The position numbers and the translations under genes were made by a program. From positions 1 to 39,351 of the forward strand of contig JACPQR010000109.1 of the NCBI GenBank assembly GCA_016190375.1: 39,351 nucleotides of DNA, written 5' to 3'. The notes under the pieces were generated by a model. The model was not told the origin of the DNA. It ran no database searches and saw only the letters and a list, made by a program, of their open reading frames with translations. Origin of the DNA: Deltaproteobacteria bacterium (GTDB lineage Bacteria; Myxococcota_A; Polyangia; JACPQR01). This document shows positions 1 to 10,500 of this stretch, one piece after another (within the stretch, counting starts at the first letter, position 1; every line of letters starts with the position of its first letter).

Positions 1-1
1 A

Positions 2-385
2 ACCGTCCAGCAAACGCCGGTCGGGCCCGTCGCCTGCAACCCCCCCTGCCCCGCCGGAACCACGTGCTCGGCGGATGGCCGGCGGTGCGAATCGGCGACC
101 GCCCAAACCGCGCCGACGAGCCTGACGGACGAGCAGATCGCCGAGGCCCTTGACCGGATTCGCCGTCGCGTCCTACGCTGCCGTCGCCGCGAGGATGGTG
201 ACGCCACGGTCACGGTGGAGGTCGAGATCGAGCCCGCGGGGAGTGTCTCCAGCGTGCGGATCGACGGCCCCATCGCCAACTCGGACGCCGGTGCCTGCAT
301 CGAGCAGGCAGTCTTCCGCGCGACCTTCCCCACCTTCCAAGGCGATAACCGGGTCGTTCGCCACTCATTCGTCCCGAGCCCCTGA
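2..385 (+). CDS. C-terminal part of a secreted protein with AgmX/PglI-type (TonB-like) end domain
   Basis: The reading frame is open from the window edge to a TGA at 383-385, so only the last 127 residues are visible and the start lies outside. It opens with a short cysteine cluster (CNPPCPAGTTC) of a kind common in myxobacterial secreted proteins. About 90 residues follow of the pattern LTDEQIAEAL...VLRCRR...VTVEVEIEPAGSV...DACIEQAVFRATFP, matching the layout of the TonB-like domain that ends GltG (AgmX/PglI C-terminal family): helix, cysteine, beta strands with a GxV turn, a second cysteine, and an aromatic/proline end. In that family the domain is periplasmic and carries force or contacts between inner and outer membrane. 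The next gene, 52 bases downstream, ends in the same domain, so the two are probably co-transcribed. The N-terminus and its anchoring are unknown. Confidence 0.7.
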   Translation, partial: TVQQTPVGPVACNPPCPAGTTCSADGRRCESATAQTAPTSLTDEQIAEALDRIRRRVLRCRRREDGDATVTVEVEIEPAGSVSSVRIDGPIANSDAGACIEQAVFRATFPTFQGDNRVVRHSFVPSP

Positions 386-437
386 CCGTCGAATCCATTC
401 CTGGGCCGGTCCGTCTATCGCTCCTCGAGCACTCTCG

Positions 438-1577
438 ATGCGCCTTTCCCTCGTTTGTGCAGCCACGGCCCTTGGCCTGCTCGCCTGCGGCGCCCCGCTG
501 GCGGGCAGCCTGAGGCGCTACTCGTACGGACCTCCGGCGCCAGCCCGACCCCCTGGCTGTCCGCTGGCCGTGATTCCTGGCCCCGCTCCAGGCCCCGGCC
601 CGACCATCCAGCCCCTGGCGCAGGTGCAGTGCTCGTACGAGGTCGACAGCGACCAGGGCCTGTGCAGAGACGAGGTCCGCCGGCTCGCATGCTCGGTCGG
701 CGCCGACTCGATCGCGGGCATCGTCGAGTCCCCCGGGCTCGTGCAGGCCGAGGCCGTTCGCGCGGTCCAGCCGCCGCCGCGCGTGGCCTCGGCGCCGCCG
801 CTCGTTCCTTCGAACCCGCCCGTCGGCGCGCCGGAGCCGCTCCCTGGGAACCCCCCGGTGGGTGCCCCGCCGCCTCCGGCGACCCGCATCGGCGGTCCGC
901 GGCCCCTGCCGCCTCGGGGGAATCCCCCGGTCGGCGCGCCGCCGCCGGCGGTCCGGACGGGCAACCCGCCCTCGCCTCCGCCGCCGCTCGGCAACCCTCC
1001 GGTCGGCGCGCCGCCACCGGCGGTCCGGATGGGCAACCCGCCCTCGCCTCCGCCGCCGTTCGGCAGCCCTCCGGTCGGCGCGCCACCTCCCGCACCCCTG
1101 GGCAACCCGCGCCCGCTTCCGACTGGACCAGGCCTTGCGCCGCGCCCGGCGCCGATGCCCGGTCCACAGCTCACGCAGGGCCCGCTGCCGCCCCGGCCAG
1201 CCCCTATGCCACCGTCGGGACCGCCGGTCCCCCCGCCCCCGCTGCCCCCCGATCCGGGCCTCGTGGTCCCGCTGACCCTGGGCCGGGCCGATGTCCTCGC
1301 CGGAATGGTGCTGGTCAAGAACCAGGTCCAGTTCTGCCTGAGGCAGGACAACATCACGGAGGCCGTCACCGTCGCTGTCGAGATCGAGGGCACGGGCCGG
1401 GTGGTCGCCGCGCACGTCGAAGGCGCGATCGCGGGGACCTCGACCGCGAGCTGCGTCGAGGGCGCCGTCTCCCGCGCCATGTTCCGCCGCTTCAGCGGCC
1501 GCAACATCACGATCCGCTACCCGTTCGCCCCCGGCACCGCCCCGGCGGCAAACGCGACTCGCCTTCCCACGAACTGA
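438..1577 (+). CDS. Proline-rich lipoprotein with AgmX/PglI-type C-terminal domain
   Basis: The product is 379 aa. The ATG at 438 is chosen because it opens a lipoprotein signal (MRLSLVCAATALGLLAC, lipobox LLAC). The same frame runs further upstream but only as low-quality sequence over the previous gene. Residues about 55-110 form a small domain with three cysteines and a GADSIAG turn. Residues about 115-275 are a Pro/Gly/Ala linker built on NPPVGAP repeats. Residues about 285-370 are a TonB-like domain (VQFCLRQ, VAVEIEGTGRV, SCVEGAVSRAMF, IRYPF). A long stiff linker between a lipid anchor and a TonB-like head suggests it spans the periplasm. Its stop abuts the stop of the giant TPR gene on the other strand. 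It lacks the GYF and zinc-ribbon parts expected of GltJ, so I do not call it GltJ. A role with the Glt complex is inferred from neighbourhood only. Confidence 0.8.
   Translation: MRLSLVCAATALGLLACGAPLAGSLRRYSYGPPAPARPPGCPLAVIPGPAPGPGPTIQPLAQVQCSYEVDSDQGLCRDEVRRLACSVGADSIAGIVESPGLVQAEAVRAVQPPPRVASAPPLVPSNPPVGAPEPLPGNPPVGAPPPPATRIGGPRPLPPRGNPPVGAPPPAVRTGNPPSPPPPLGNPPVGAPPPAVRMGNPPSPPPPFGSPPVGAPPPAPLGNPRPLPTGPGLAPRPAPMPGPQLTQGPLPPRPAPMPPSGPPVPPPPLPPDPGLVVPLTLGRADVLAGMVLVKNQVQFCLRQDNITEAVTVAVEIEGTGRVVAAHVEGAIAGTSTASCVEGAVSRAMFRRFSGRNITIRYPFAPGTAPAANATRLPTN
918..1094 (+). repeat. 72-bp tandem repeat in the proline-rich linker
   Basis: Two nearly identical 72-bp units (918-989 and 990-1061) and a partial third (1062-1094) encode a 24-residue unit that starts GNPPVGAPPPAVR and ends in a run of prolines. 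The copies differ at a few positions (for example Thr/Met at residue 14 and Leu/Phe at residue 24). This points to recent in-frame duplication that changes linker length. Confidence 0.85.
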
Positions 1578-1580
1578 TCA
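1575..1580. other. Zero-gap convergent stop codons forming palindrome TGATCA
   Basis: The TGA of the plus-strand lipoprotein gene (1575-1577) is followed directly by the TCA that is the TGA of the minus-strand giant gene (1578-1580). No base separates the two coding regions, so there is no room for an intergenic terminator. Confidence 0.95.
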
Positions 1581-4500
1581 ACCTTCCGACGCTATCGCGA
1601 TTCCCAGGCCCTGCCGCAGGCGGAAGTACTCCTCCGAGATGCTGAAGAGCACGAGCTCCTTGAGCTTCTCCTTGACCGGCATGTCGCCGGCGCCCGGGGG
1701 CTCGCCCTGGATGAGACGTGCGGTGATCTCGAGGTCGTTGCAGAGGAGGAGCCCTGCGCGGCATGCCGTCAGCTCCACCGCCTGCGTCCACTTCTTGAGG
1801 TCCACCGCGATGTTCGCCTCGATGAACCGGCGCACGACGCGGCCCAGATCCTCGTAGGCCAGAGGCGCCATTCCCTTGGCCAGCGCCGCCGCGGTCTGCT
1901 CGATCACCCCGGACGGGTCGGGCGGCAGGTTGAACTTGGGCGCGGCCATCTTGATCCCCGCCAGGAGCAGCGTCCTCAGCTCGGCGGTGGTGGGCGTGAT
2001 CCAGCGGATGTAGTGCTCCGAGCGGTAGTACGACAGGTGCTTCGCGATGATGAACGTGAGGTCCTGCGGCGAGTAGCCCGACAGGAGGCTCGCGCCCACG
2101 ACCGACGCCGCCGGCTCCGTGATGGCGAACGCGAGGCCCCCCTGCTGATCCGGACGCAGGTACAGCTCCGGAAGCGGGAGGTTCAGGACCTGGGCGACGT
2201 ACCCGAACATCTTCGAGAAGGTGACGGTGTCCGTCAGCGGATCGCGCCTGTCCTTCTTCTTCAGCCCGTAGTCCTTCTGTGGGCGGACCTTGAGCGCCCT
2301 GAGCGCCGGCGTCAGCGCCGCGAAGATCTTGCCGATGTACAGGTCCTCCTGCGGATGGAAGAGGTCCTTGACCCAGCGCTCCTCGTCGACGCGCGCCTGC
2401 GCCTTGACCGGGCCCTTCGTCCGGTACTGCTCGTAGAACTGCTGCTCCTCGGGGTCGGCCTTCTTGAGATACGAGAGCGTCGCGCACAGGCACCACGCCT
2501 TGTCGTACTGCCTCGAGTCGAAGAAGATCTTCCTCAACGCCTTGTAGGAGTCGACGCGCCACGGGTTCTGGTCGATCAGGAACCGGTGCTCCTCCACGGC
2601 CTCCTGGTGCTTGCCGGCGATGGACATGAACAGCTCGGCGAGGATCTCGTGCCTCTGGGCGTTGGCAGGATCGAGCCGCGCCGCCATCCGGAACGCCTCC
2701 GCAGCGGGCTCGAACTGGCCCATCCGGGTCCGGTAGATCTCGCCAAGGAAGTGCCAGAGGTTCACCTCCACGTCGGTCTTCCCCTTGCCGGCGATGCGAT
2801 GGAGCATCTTGCGGTAGTTCCGCTCGAGCTCCTTCCAGTCCTTCTTCTGCGTGAGGATCCGATCGATCGCCTCGAATGCCTTGAGGTGCTCGTAGTTGTG
2901 ATCGAGCGCCTGGTTGAACGCGGCGATCGCGGCGTCGATGTCCTTGATCTCGTCGCGGTGAATCGCGGCGATCGTATAGAAGTACTTGGCGAGCTTCGTC
3001 GAGTCCTTCTCGAGCGAGGTGATCCGCGTGAGCACCTCGACCGCCTTCTTCCACTGCTTCGTCCCGTGGTACAGCTCGAGGAGCTTGTGCAGGACGACGT
3101 ACGAGCCGGGCCTGCGCTCGAGCGCCTCGGTGAAGGTCTGGATCGCCTTCTGTCCGTTGTTCAGCTTCTCCTGCCAGATGTCGCCGACCTCGATCAGGAT
3201 CGCGTAGGCCTCCTCCTCATCGACCCCCGCGAGCATCTGCCGCTTGAAGTGGATGACCTGCTCCCACTCGTTCTGCTTCTCGTGCAGCCCGATCACGGCC
3301 TCGAGGGTCGTGCGGTGCTTCGCATCGATCTCGAGGGCCTTGTCGAACATGTTCAAGGCCTTGCGCCGCTCGCCGACCTCCAGCTTGATCCGGCCTAGAC
3401 GGTAGAAGATCTCCACGATCTCGGCGTCGGTCTGCGCCTCGCGATGGTGCACCAGGATCATCTGGTAGAACTTGAATGACCGATCCCAGTCCGACTTCTT
3501 GTAGAAGGCGTTCGCGATCCCCTTGAGCGTCGGAAGGTGCGACTGGTCCAGGTTGTACGCGGCCTGGAACGCCTTGAGCGACTTGTCGTCCTTGCCCAGC
3601 TCGGACGTCACCATCCCGAGCTGGTAGTGCAGGCGCTGAGCCTCGGCCGGCTCGCGCTTCGCGCCCTTGCGGACGAGCATGTCGAGCAGAGGCTCCGCGC
3701 TCGCCCACTCCCGCCTTTCGATGTAGTGCTCGACCAGAGGCAGCGCGGCGTCCTCGTTCTCCTCGTCGGAGCGCAGCGCCTCGACGTAGTAGCCGGTCGA
3801 GCGCTCGGCCTCGTCCAGCCGTTCGGCGCAGATGCGACCCATCTCGTACAGGAGCTTCGCTCGGGCCCGCGCGTTCTCGGTGTGCTGCTGCTCCTGCTCG
3901 AGGACCCGCACCGCACTGGGCCAGTCCTCGCGGTCGTAGTGGATCGCGCGCAGGCACCCCAGGCTCGGAAGGTGCCCGGGCTCGAGGTCCAGCGCGTTCT
4001 GGTAGCGCTCGACCGCCGCCTCGCGGTCGTTCATCCGCTCGTCCAGGATCCGGCCCATGCGGTGGTGCAGCTCGACCACGGGCTCGGTCTCCCGCACGAG
4101 CAGCACGAGCCGCCCCATCGTCTCGAGGGCGCCGGCGAAGTCCTCGATCTTCTCGGACAGCCTCGTCAAGGCGTCGAGCGCCCCGACGTGGTCCTCGTCG
4201 AGATCCAGGACGTTCCGGTAGGCCTCGATGGCCCGCTCCGGATCGCCGATCTCGTCGGCGTAGACCTGGCCGATCTGCTCGTACATCGCGACCTTCTCGG
4301 CGCGCACCGAGGTGGCGCCGATGTGCCGGACCAGCGAGTCGATGAGCTCGTGCCACCTCTGCTGGTGCCGGTAGAGGCGCTCGAGGCCCTTGAGCGCGTT
4401 CTCGTTCTGCGGGTCGATCTCGACGACCTGCTCGAGGCGCTCGGCCGCCTTGTCGGGCTTGACGAACTCCTCCTCGAGCATCCCTGCCATGCGCGCGAGC

Positions 4501-7500
4501 AGCGTGATCCGTTCGCGCTCGGTCGTGACCGAATCGAGCTCGAGCTCGAGGACGTCGAGCAGGTCCTGCCAGCGCTCCGCCTTGGCGTACAGCCTCTCGA
4601 GGCCCTTCATCGCGGGCAGGCACGAGGCGTCCGCCGCGAGGATTTCCCGATAGACCTTGATCGCGGCGGCCGGATCCGCGAGCCGGTCTTCCTCGAGCTC
4701 GCCGATCCGCAGGCGCAGCTCCACCTGCTCGTCCGGGTTCTCCGCCGCCTCGGCCCTCCTCTCCAGGATGCCGATGAGCGCTTCCCAGCTCTCGGACTGC
4801 CGGTACAGCCTCTCGAGCGCCGCGAGCGCGGGGCCGAAGAGCTTGTCGAGGTCCAGCGCCTGGCGGTAGGCCTTGATCGCGTGGTCGGGCTGGCCTAGCT
4901 GCTCCTCCTGCAGCTCGCCGAGCTGGAGCAGGACCTCCTTCTTGTCGTCGGGATCCGTCGTGACCTCGGCTTGCCGCGCGAGGCATTGGCCGAGCGGCTG
5001 CCACTGTGAGGTCCGGCGATACAGCTCGCCGAGCAGCCTCAGCGCGTTCGCGTTGTCCGGGTCCTCGGTCAACGCCTGGCTGTAGTAGGGGATGGCGTAC
5101 TCCGGATGCCCGAGCTGCTCTCCGTACCACTTGCCGATCTTCAGACAGAGCTCGATCCGGACGCGCCGATCCTGCACCGTCTGCAGGACGGCGTTGCAGC
5201 TGTTCAGGAGCTCCGTCCAGTTCCCCGTCACGGACGCCAGCCGCTCGAGCTCGTCGGCGGTCTTCTCGTTCGCGTAGTCCAGCTCGAAGGCCATCTTCAA
5301 CGACTCGAAGGCCTCGGCCGGCTTGGACAGGTCCTTCTCGTATACCCTCGCGATCGACTGGAGCAGCTCGACCCGGGCCGCGACGTCCTCGACGGCCTCG
5401 ATCCGCGCGAAGTACAGCTCGATGAGCTTCTCGTAGCTCATCCCGTCGCGATAAAGCGACTCGAGGGCCCTGAAGGCCTGCTCGTGAAGCGGATCGATCC
5501 CCAGGATCGACTGATAGGCGGGCCCGGCCGAGTCGCGGTCGCCCAGCTTGTCGTCCCACATGCCGGCGATCTGCAGGTAGACGTCGATGCGCTCCTGTGG
5601 CTCCTGCAGGGCGTCGGCCTTGCGGCCCAGGACGGCGACGCACTCCTCCCACTGGCCTTCCTGCGTGTGCAGCCGCTCGAGGGCGGCGAGCGCGCGCATG
5701 TCGGTCGGCTCAACCTCGAGGACCTTGCGCCAGCTCTCGACCGCCTCGTACGGCTGCATCAGGGTGTCGCCGTACAGCTCGCCGAGGCTCGCGTAGATCT
5801 CGCGGACCTCCTCGTCGCCGAGCTCGGTGAGACCGACCTCGATCAGGCGGTTCAGCGTCGAGACGAGCTCGTCCCACGCCTGCGTGTTGCGGTACACGCC
5901 CGCGAGCGCCCTGAGCGCCTGCATGTTGCCCGGGTCGATGTCCAGCACCTTCTGCCAGTTCTCGAGCGCGTTGCGGTCGCGCCCGAGCCGCACGCCCCAG
6001 ACCTCTCCTAGCTTCTGGTAGATGGCGACCTGCGAATTCTCGTCGCCGGCCGTGGCGACCTGCCGCTCGAGCACGTCGACGAGATCGCGCCAGTTCTCCT
6101 GGCGCTCGTACAGGATCGCGAGGGCGCCGAGCGCCTCCGCGTCCTCACCCCGGATGTCGAGCACCTTGTTCCAGATCTCGACCGCCTTCTGCACGTCGTC
6201 GAGCTGCTCGGACGCGAGCGAGGCCATCTTCGCGAAGATGTCGGCCTGCGCGGAGTCGCCCGAGACGATGTCCAGCTCCTTCTCGTACACGGCGAACAGG
6301 TTCGGGTAGTCGCCGAGCTGCACGTACAGGTTCTGCAGGTTCTTGATCGAAGGCCCGTGCTGGGCATCCAGGTTCGCGAGGATGTCGTTGTACAGCCGCA
6401 CGGCGTCGTCCGGCAGGTTGAGCTCCCGCTCCGACAGCTCGCCGAGGCGGTACATGAGGTCGACCTTCGCCTCGTCCGACTCTGCGATCCGGATGCGCTT
6501 GCGCAGGACGTCGCCGAGCGGCTCCCAGGCCTCGCGGTCGCCATACAGCCGGTCGAGCGCGGCGAGGGCCGCCGCGTCGAGCCCGTCGACCTCGAGGACG
6601 TACGTGTAGATCTCCTCCGCCCTCCTCGTCTCCTGCATCTCCTCCTCGTAGATGCGGGCGACGCGCTTCGCGATCGTCTTCTGTCCGTCCGGCTCCTGGG
6701 TCACTCCCAGGACCTCCAGGTAGATGTTGCAGAGGTCTTCCCAGGAGTCGGTGGCGCGGGCCAGGCGCTCGAGCTCCTCCACGGTCCGCTCGGTGCCTGG
6801 ATCTTCCTTGAACGCGCGCCCCTGCCATGCGAATGCCTGGCCGAGATCGGACAGCTTCTCCTCCTGCAGCTCCGCGATCCGGTGGATCATCTGGACGCGC
6901 TCGAGCGGATCGGGCTGCTTCTCGAGCTGGACCTCGTAGATCCCGACGAGCTTCTGCCACTCGTCGCTCATCCGGTACAGCGGCTCGAGGATCTGGGCGA
7001 TCTCGGGCTGCTTGGTGCCCTCCGCGAAGAGGAACTCCAGGGCGTTCAGCGTCTGATCGTGCTCGGGCGCCGCCGCGAGGATCTCGCGGTAGCACTCGAT
7101 CGCGGCGTCGAGGTCCTCGAGCTCCTCCTGATAGAGCTGACCCAGCCGGAACTGCAGCTCGAGGATCGCCTCCGGCGAGTCGGCGATCGCGACCTCGCGC
7201 CGCAGGATCTCGGCGAGATCGACCCAGCGGGAGCTGCCACCGAAGAGCCGGTCGAGAGCGTGGATCGCCACGCGGTTCTCGGCGTCGAACTCGAGGACCT
7301 TTCGGTGCCTGGCGATCGCGTTCTCGACGTCGCCGAGCTGCTCCTCGAACACGCGCGCCGCGCGAGCCGCGATGTCCACGGCGCGCTCCGGCTCGAGCGC
7401 GCGCTCGAGCTCGCGGTCGTAGTACCCGGCGAGATCGGCCCATCCATTGACCTGCTCCGCGAGCCTCTCGAGGCTCGCGAGCGTCCGTTCGTTGCCGTTG

Positions 7501-10500
7501 TCGGCCTGGAGCGCCCGCGCGTACGTGTCGAAGGCCGACCTGTCGTTCGACAGCTGCATCTCGTACAGCTCGGCGATCTGGTGGAAGAGCTCCACGCTGC
7601 GGAACGCGTCGTCGCAGTGCTCGAGCTGGACCTCGTGGACGTGGATGAGCTTCTCCCACTCCCCCGCGGCCTTGTAGACGGGCTCGAGGACGCCGGCGGC
7701 GGCGTTCGCCTCCTGGCCCTGGCTGATCAGGCCTTCGAGCGCCGCCAATGTCGGCTCGTGGTCCGACGCGACGTCGAGGATCTCGCGATAACCCTCGATG
7801 GCGCGGGTCACGTCGCCCAGCCGCTTCTCCCAGAGCTCCGAGATCCGGTACTTGAAGGAGATGACCTCGTTCGGATCGGTCGCGAGCTCCGCCTCCCTCT
7901 CGAGGATCGAGAGGAGCTCGTGCCAGGCCTCCGACGCCTGATAGAGGGCGTCCAGCCGCTGGATCGAGGGGAAGTCGTCGGGGTCGAACTCGAGGATGTG
8001 CTGGTAGGTGTCGATGGCGTGCGGGACGTCGGCGAGCTCGCGCTCGTAGACGGTGCCGACCTCGTAGTACAGCGTCTTCTTGAGGCCGATGTCGCTGACG
8101 AGGTCCGCCTTCTTCTGGTAGACGCCGAGGAGCCGCTCCCACTGCTCGAGCCGCAGGTAAAGCTCGATCAGCTTGTCGAGCGCCTGCATCTCCTCCGGGT
8201 CGATCTCGAGGATCTGCAGGAAGACCGCCACGGCGTCGTCGGGCCGCTCCAGGACCTCCTCGTAGATCCGCGACGCGCGGAAGAGGTGGTCCTTCTTCTC
8301 GTCGGGATCCTGGAGGATCTCGGCCTTGGTCAGGTAGATCCGGGCCAGGTCCTCGTAGCGCTCAGAGAGCTGGAACAGCCTCTCGAGGGCGCTGGCCGCC
8401 TCGAGGTTCTGCGAGTCGATGCGCAGGACCTCTCGGTGATGCCCCACGGCTCCATCGACGTCACGGAGCTGCTCCTCGTAGATCTGGGCTGCCTTGGCGT
8501 GCAAAAGCGCCTGCAGCTCCGGATCCTCGACCGCGGCGACCCTCTGTTCGTAGACCCTGGCCAGCTCCGGCCACGCCCCGAGGACGCGAGCGAACCGGTC
8601 GATCGCGTTCTGCGTGTCGGGGTTCGCGGGATCGAAGGCGAGCGCCCGCGCGTAGGTCTCGAACGACTTCTGGGGATCGTCCGCGGCGATCTCGTACAGC
8701 TCGCCGATCTTGTGGAGGAGCTCGACCTTGGCGCCGGGATCCTCGCCGCGAGCGATCATGATCTCGTAGACGGCGATGAGCTTGTGGTGCTCCTGAGCGT
8801 TCCGGTAGATGGGCTCGAGGATCGTCGCGATCGTCAGCTCGTGGGCGGGGATCGACTGCAGCCGCTCCAGGGCGGTGAGCGCCTCGTCGTTCGAGGAATC
8901 CTTCTCGATCACCTCGCGGTAGATCTCGATGGCCGCCTCCACCTGCCCCATCTGCTTCTCGCGCAGCGACGCGAGCCTGAGCTGCAGCGTCTGAGCCGCG
9001 GCGTCGTCGGCCGCCAGTGAGAGCTGCTGGGTGAGGTTGTCGGCGAGGTCCGGCCACATCTCCTGGCGGCGGAACAGGCTGTCGAGCGCCCTCAAGGCCT
9101 TCTCGCTCGTCGCGTCGATGGCGAGGATCTCCCGGTGGCAGGTGATGGCCTCGGCGGGATCCGAGAGCATCTCGTCGTAGATGAAGGCCATCTGTCCGAA
9201 GATGGCCTCCTTCTGCGTGGCGTCGAACGTGAGCTCCGCCTTCTTGCGGTACACCCGGATGAGGTCCTGCCAGCGCTCGGTGCGGTTGAACAGCCCCTCG
9301 AGGGCCTCGAGCGCCGTCGCGTCCTGCGGGTCGATGGCGAGCACGCGGTTGTACGCGTCGACCGCGAGGTCCGGATCGCCGATCCGCTCGTCGTAGATGG
9401 AGGCGACCTTGAGCCACAGCTCGCGCGCGAGCGCCGGGTCTTCGACGGCCCCCGCGCCGCCCTCGAGCAGCTCGACGTGCTCCGACCAGGACTCCAGGAT
9501 CTCGGAGAGCTTCTCGAGGTCGACCCGGGGCTCCTCTGCCGTCGGATCGATCTTGAACGCCCGCGAGTGCGCCTCGAAGGCCTTCTGAGGATCGGCGAGC
9601 CGGGTTCCCCACGTGCGCCCGATCTTCTGCAAGAGCGCGACCCTGGCGGGAACGTCCTCCTCGGTGGCGAAGAGGATCTCGTCCACCTCGACGAGCCGGC
9701 CCCAGTCCGCGCGTGCCTCGTAGATCGGCTCGAGGATCCGCGCGGCCTCGCCCCTGTGGTCGGGGTGGCCGAGCAGCGCCTCGAGCGCGCCGCGTGCCGG
9801 CTCGTGCGCCGGGCTCTCGTCCAGGATCTCGCGGTAGACCCCGATCGCTCGGGGTGTATCTGCGAGGTGCTGCTCGACGACCTGCCCGAGCCGGAACTTC
9901 AGGTCGGCGTCGTCGGGCGACTGCTGGAGCTCCCTCTCCAGGATCTGCGCGAGGGCCAGGTAGTCCTCGGTCTTCAGGTAGAGACGATCGAGCGCCGAGA
10001 GCGCCCGCGGCTCGTCGCCCGCGGCCTCGGTGATCTCGACGTACGTCGCGATCGCGCGCGCCAGGTCGCCTAGCTGGTCCTCCCACAGCGAGGCGATGCC
10101 GTAGAGGATCTCCTTGCGCTCCTCGGGGTCGAGGGACAGATCCATGCGCTTCTGGAACACCCCGAGCAGGTCCTCGTGGCGCCCCATCGCCGCATAGAGC
10201 CGCTCCAGCGCGGCGATCGCCTCGCGGTTCTCGGGCTCGTCGGCGAGCACCGCCTGGTACACGGCGAGCGACTCGTCCTGGCGAGACAGCTCCTCGTTGA
10301 GGACCCGGGCCATCCGGAGCTCGAGATCCAGATCCCGGACCGCCTCGAGCGCCTTCCGGTACGAGCCGACGACCTCCTCCCAGCGGTGCGTCTCGGCGGC
10401 CATCTTCTCGAGCTCGGCGCGAGGCCATTCTTCGTCGGGCGCGACCTCGATCGCCGTGACGTAGCGGTCGAAGGCCTTCCCCGCTTCCCTGGTCTTGTCG

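Noticed and set aside
2..385. Identity of the first partial gene as gltJ
   Set aside because: Only the TonB-like end is shared; the cysteine cluster just before it does not match GltJ, and the N-terminus is outside the window.
918..1094. CRISPR-like array
   Set aside because: The repeats are contiguous, in frame and coding, with no unique spacers.
210..1510. Minus-strand frames opposite the proline-rich lipoprotein
   Set aside because: They are Gly/Arg-rich translations of the proline repeats without signal, domain or ribosome site.
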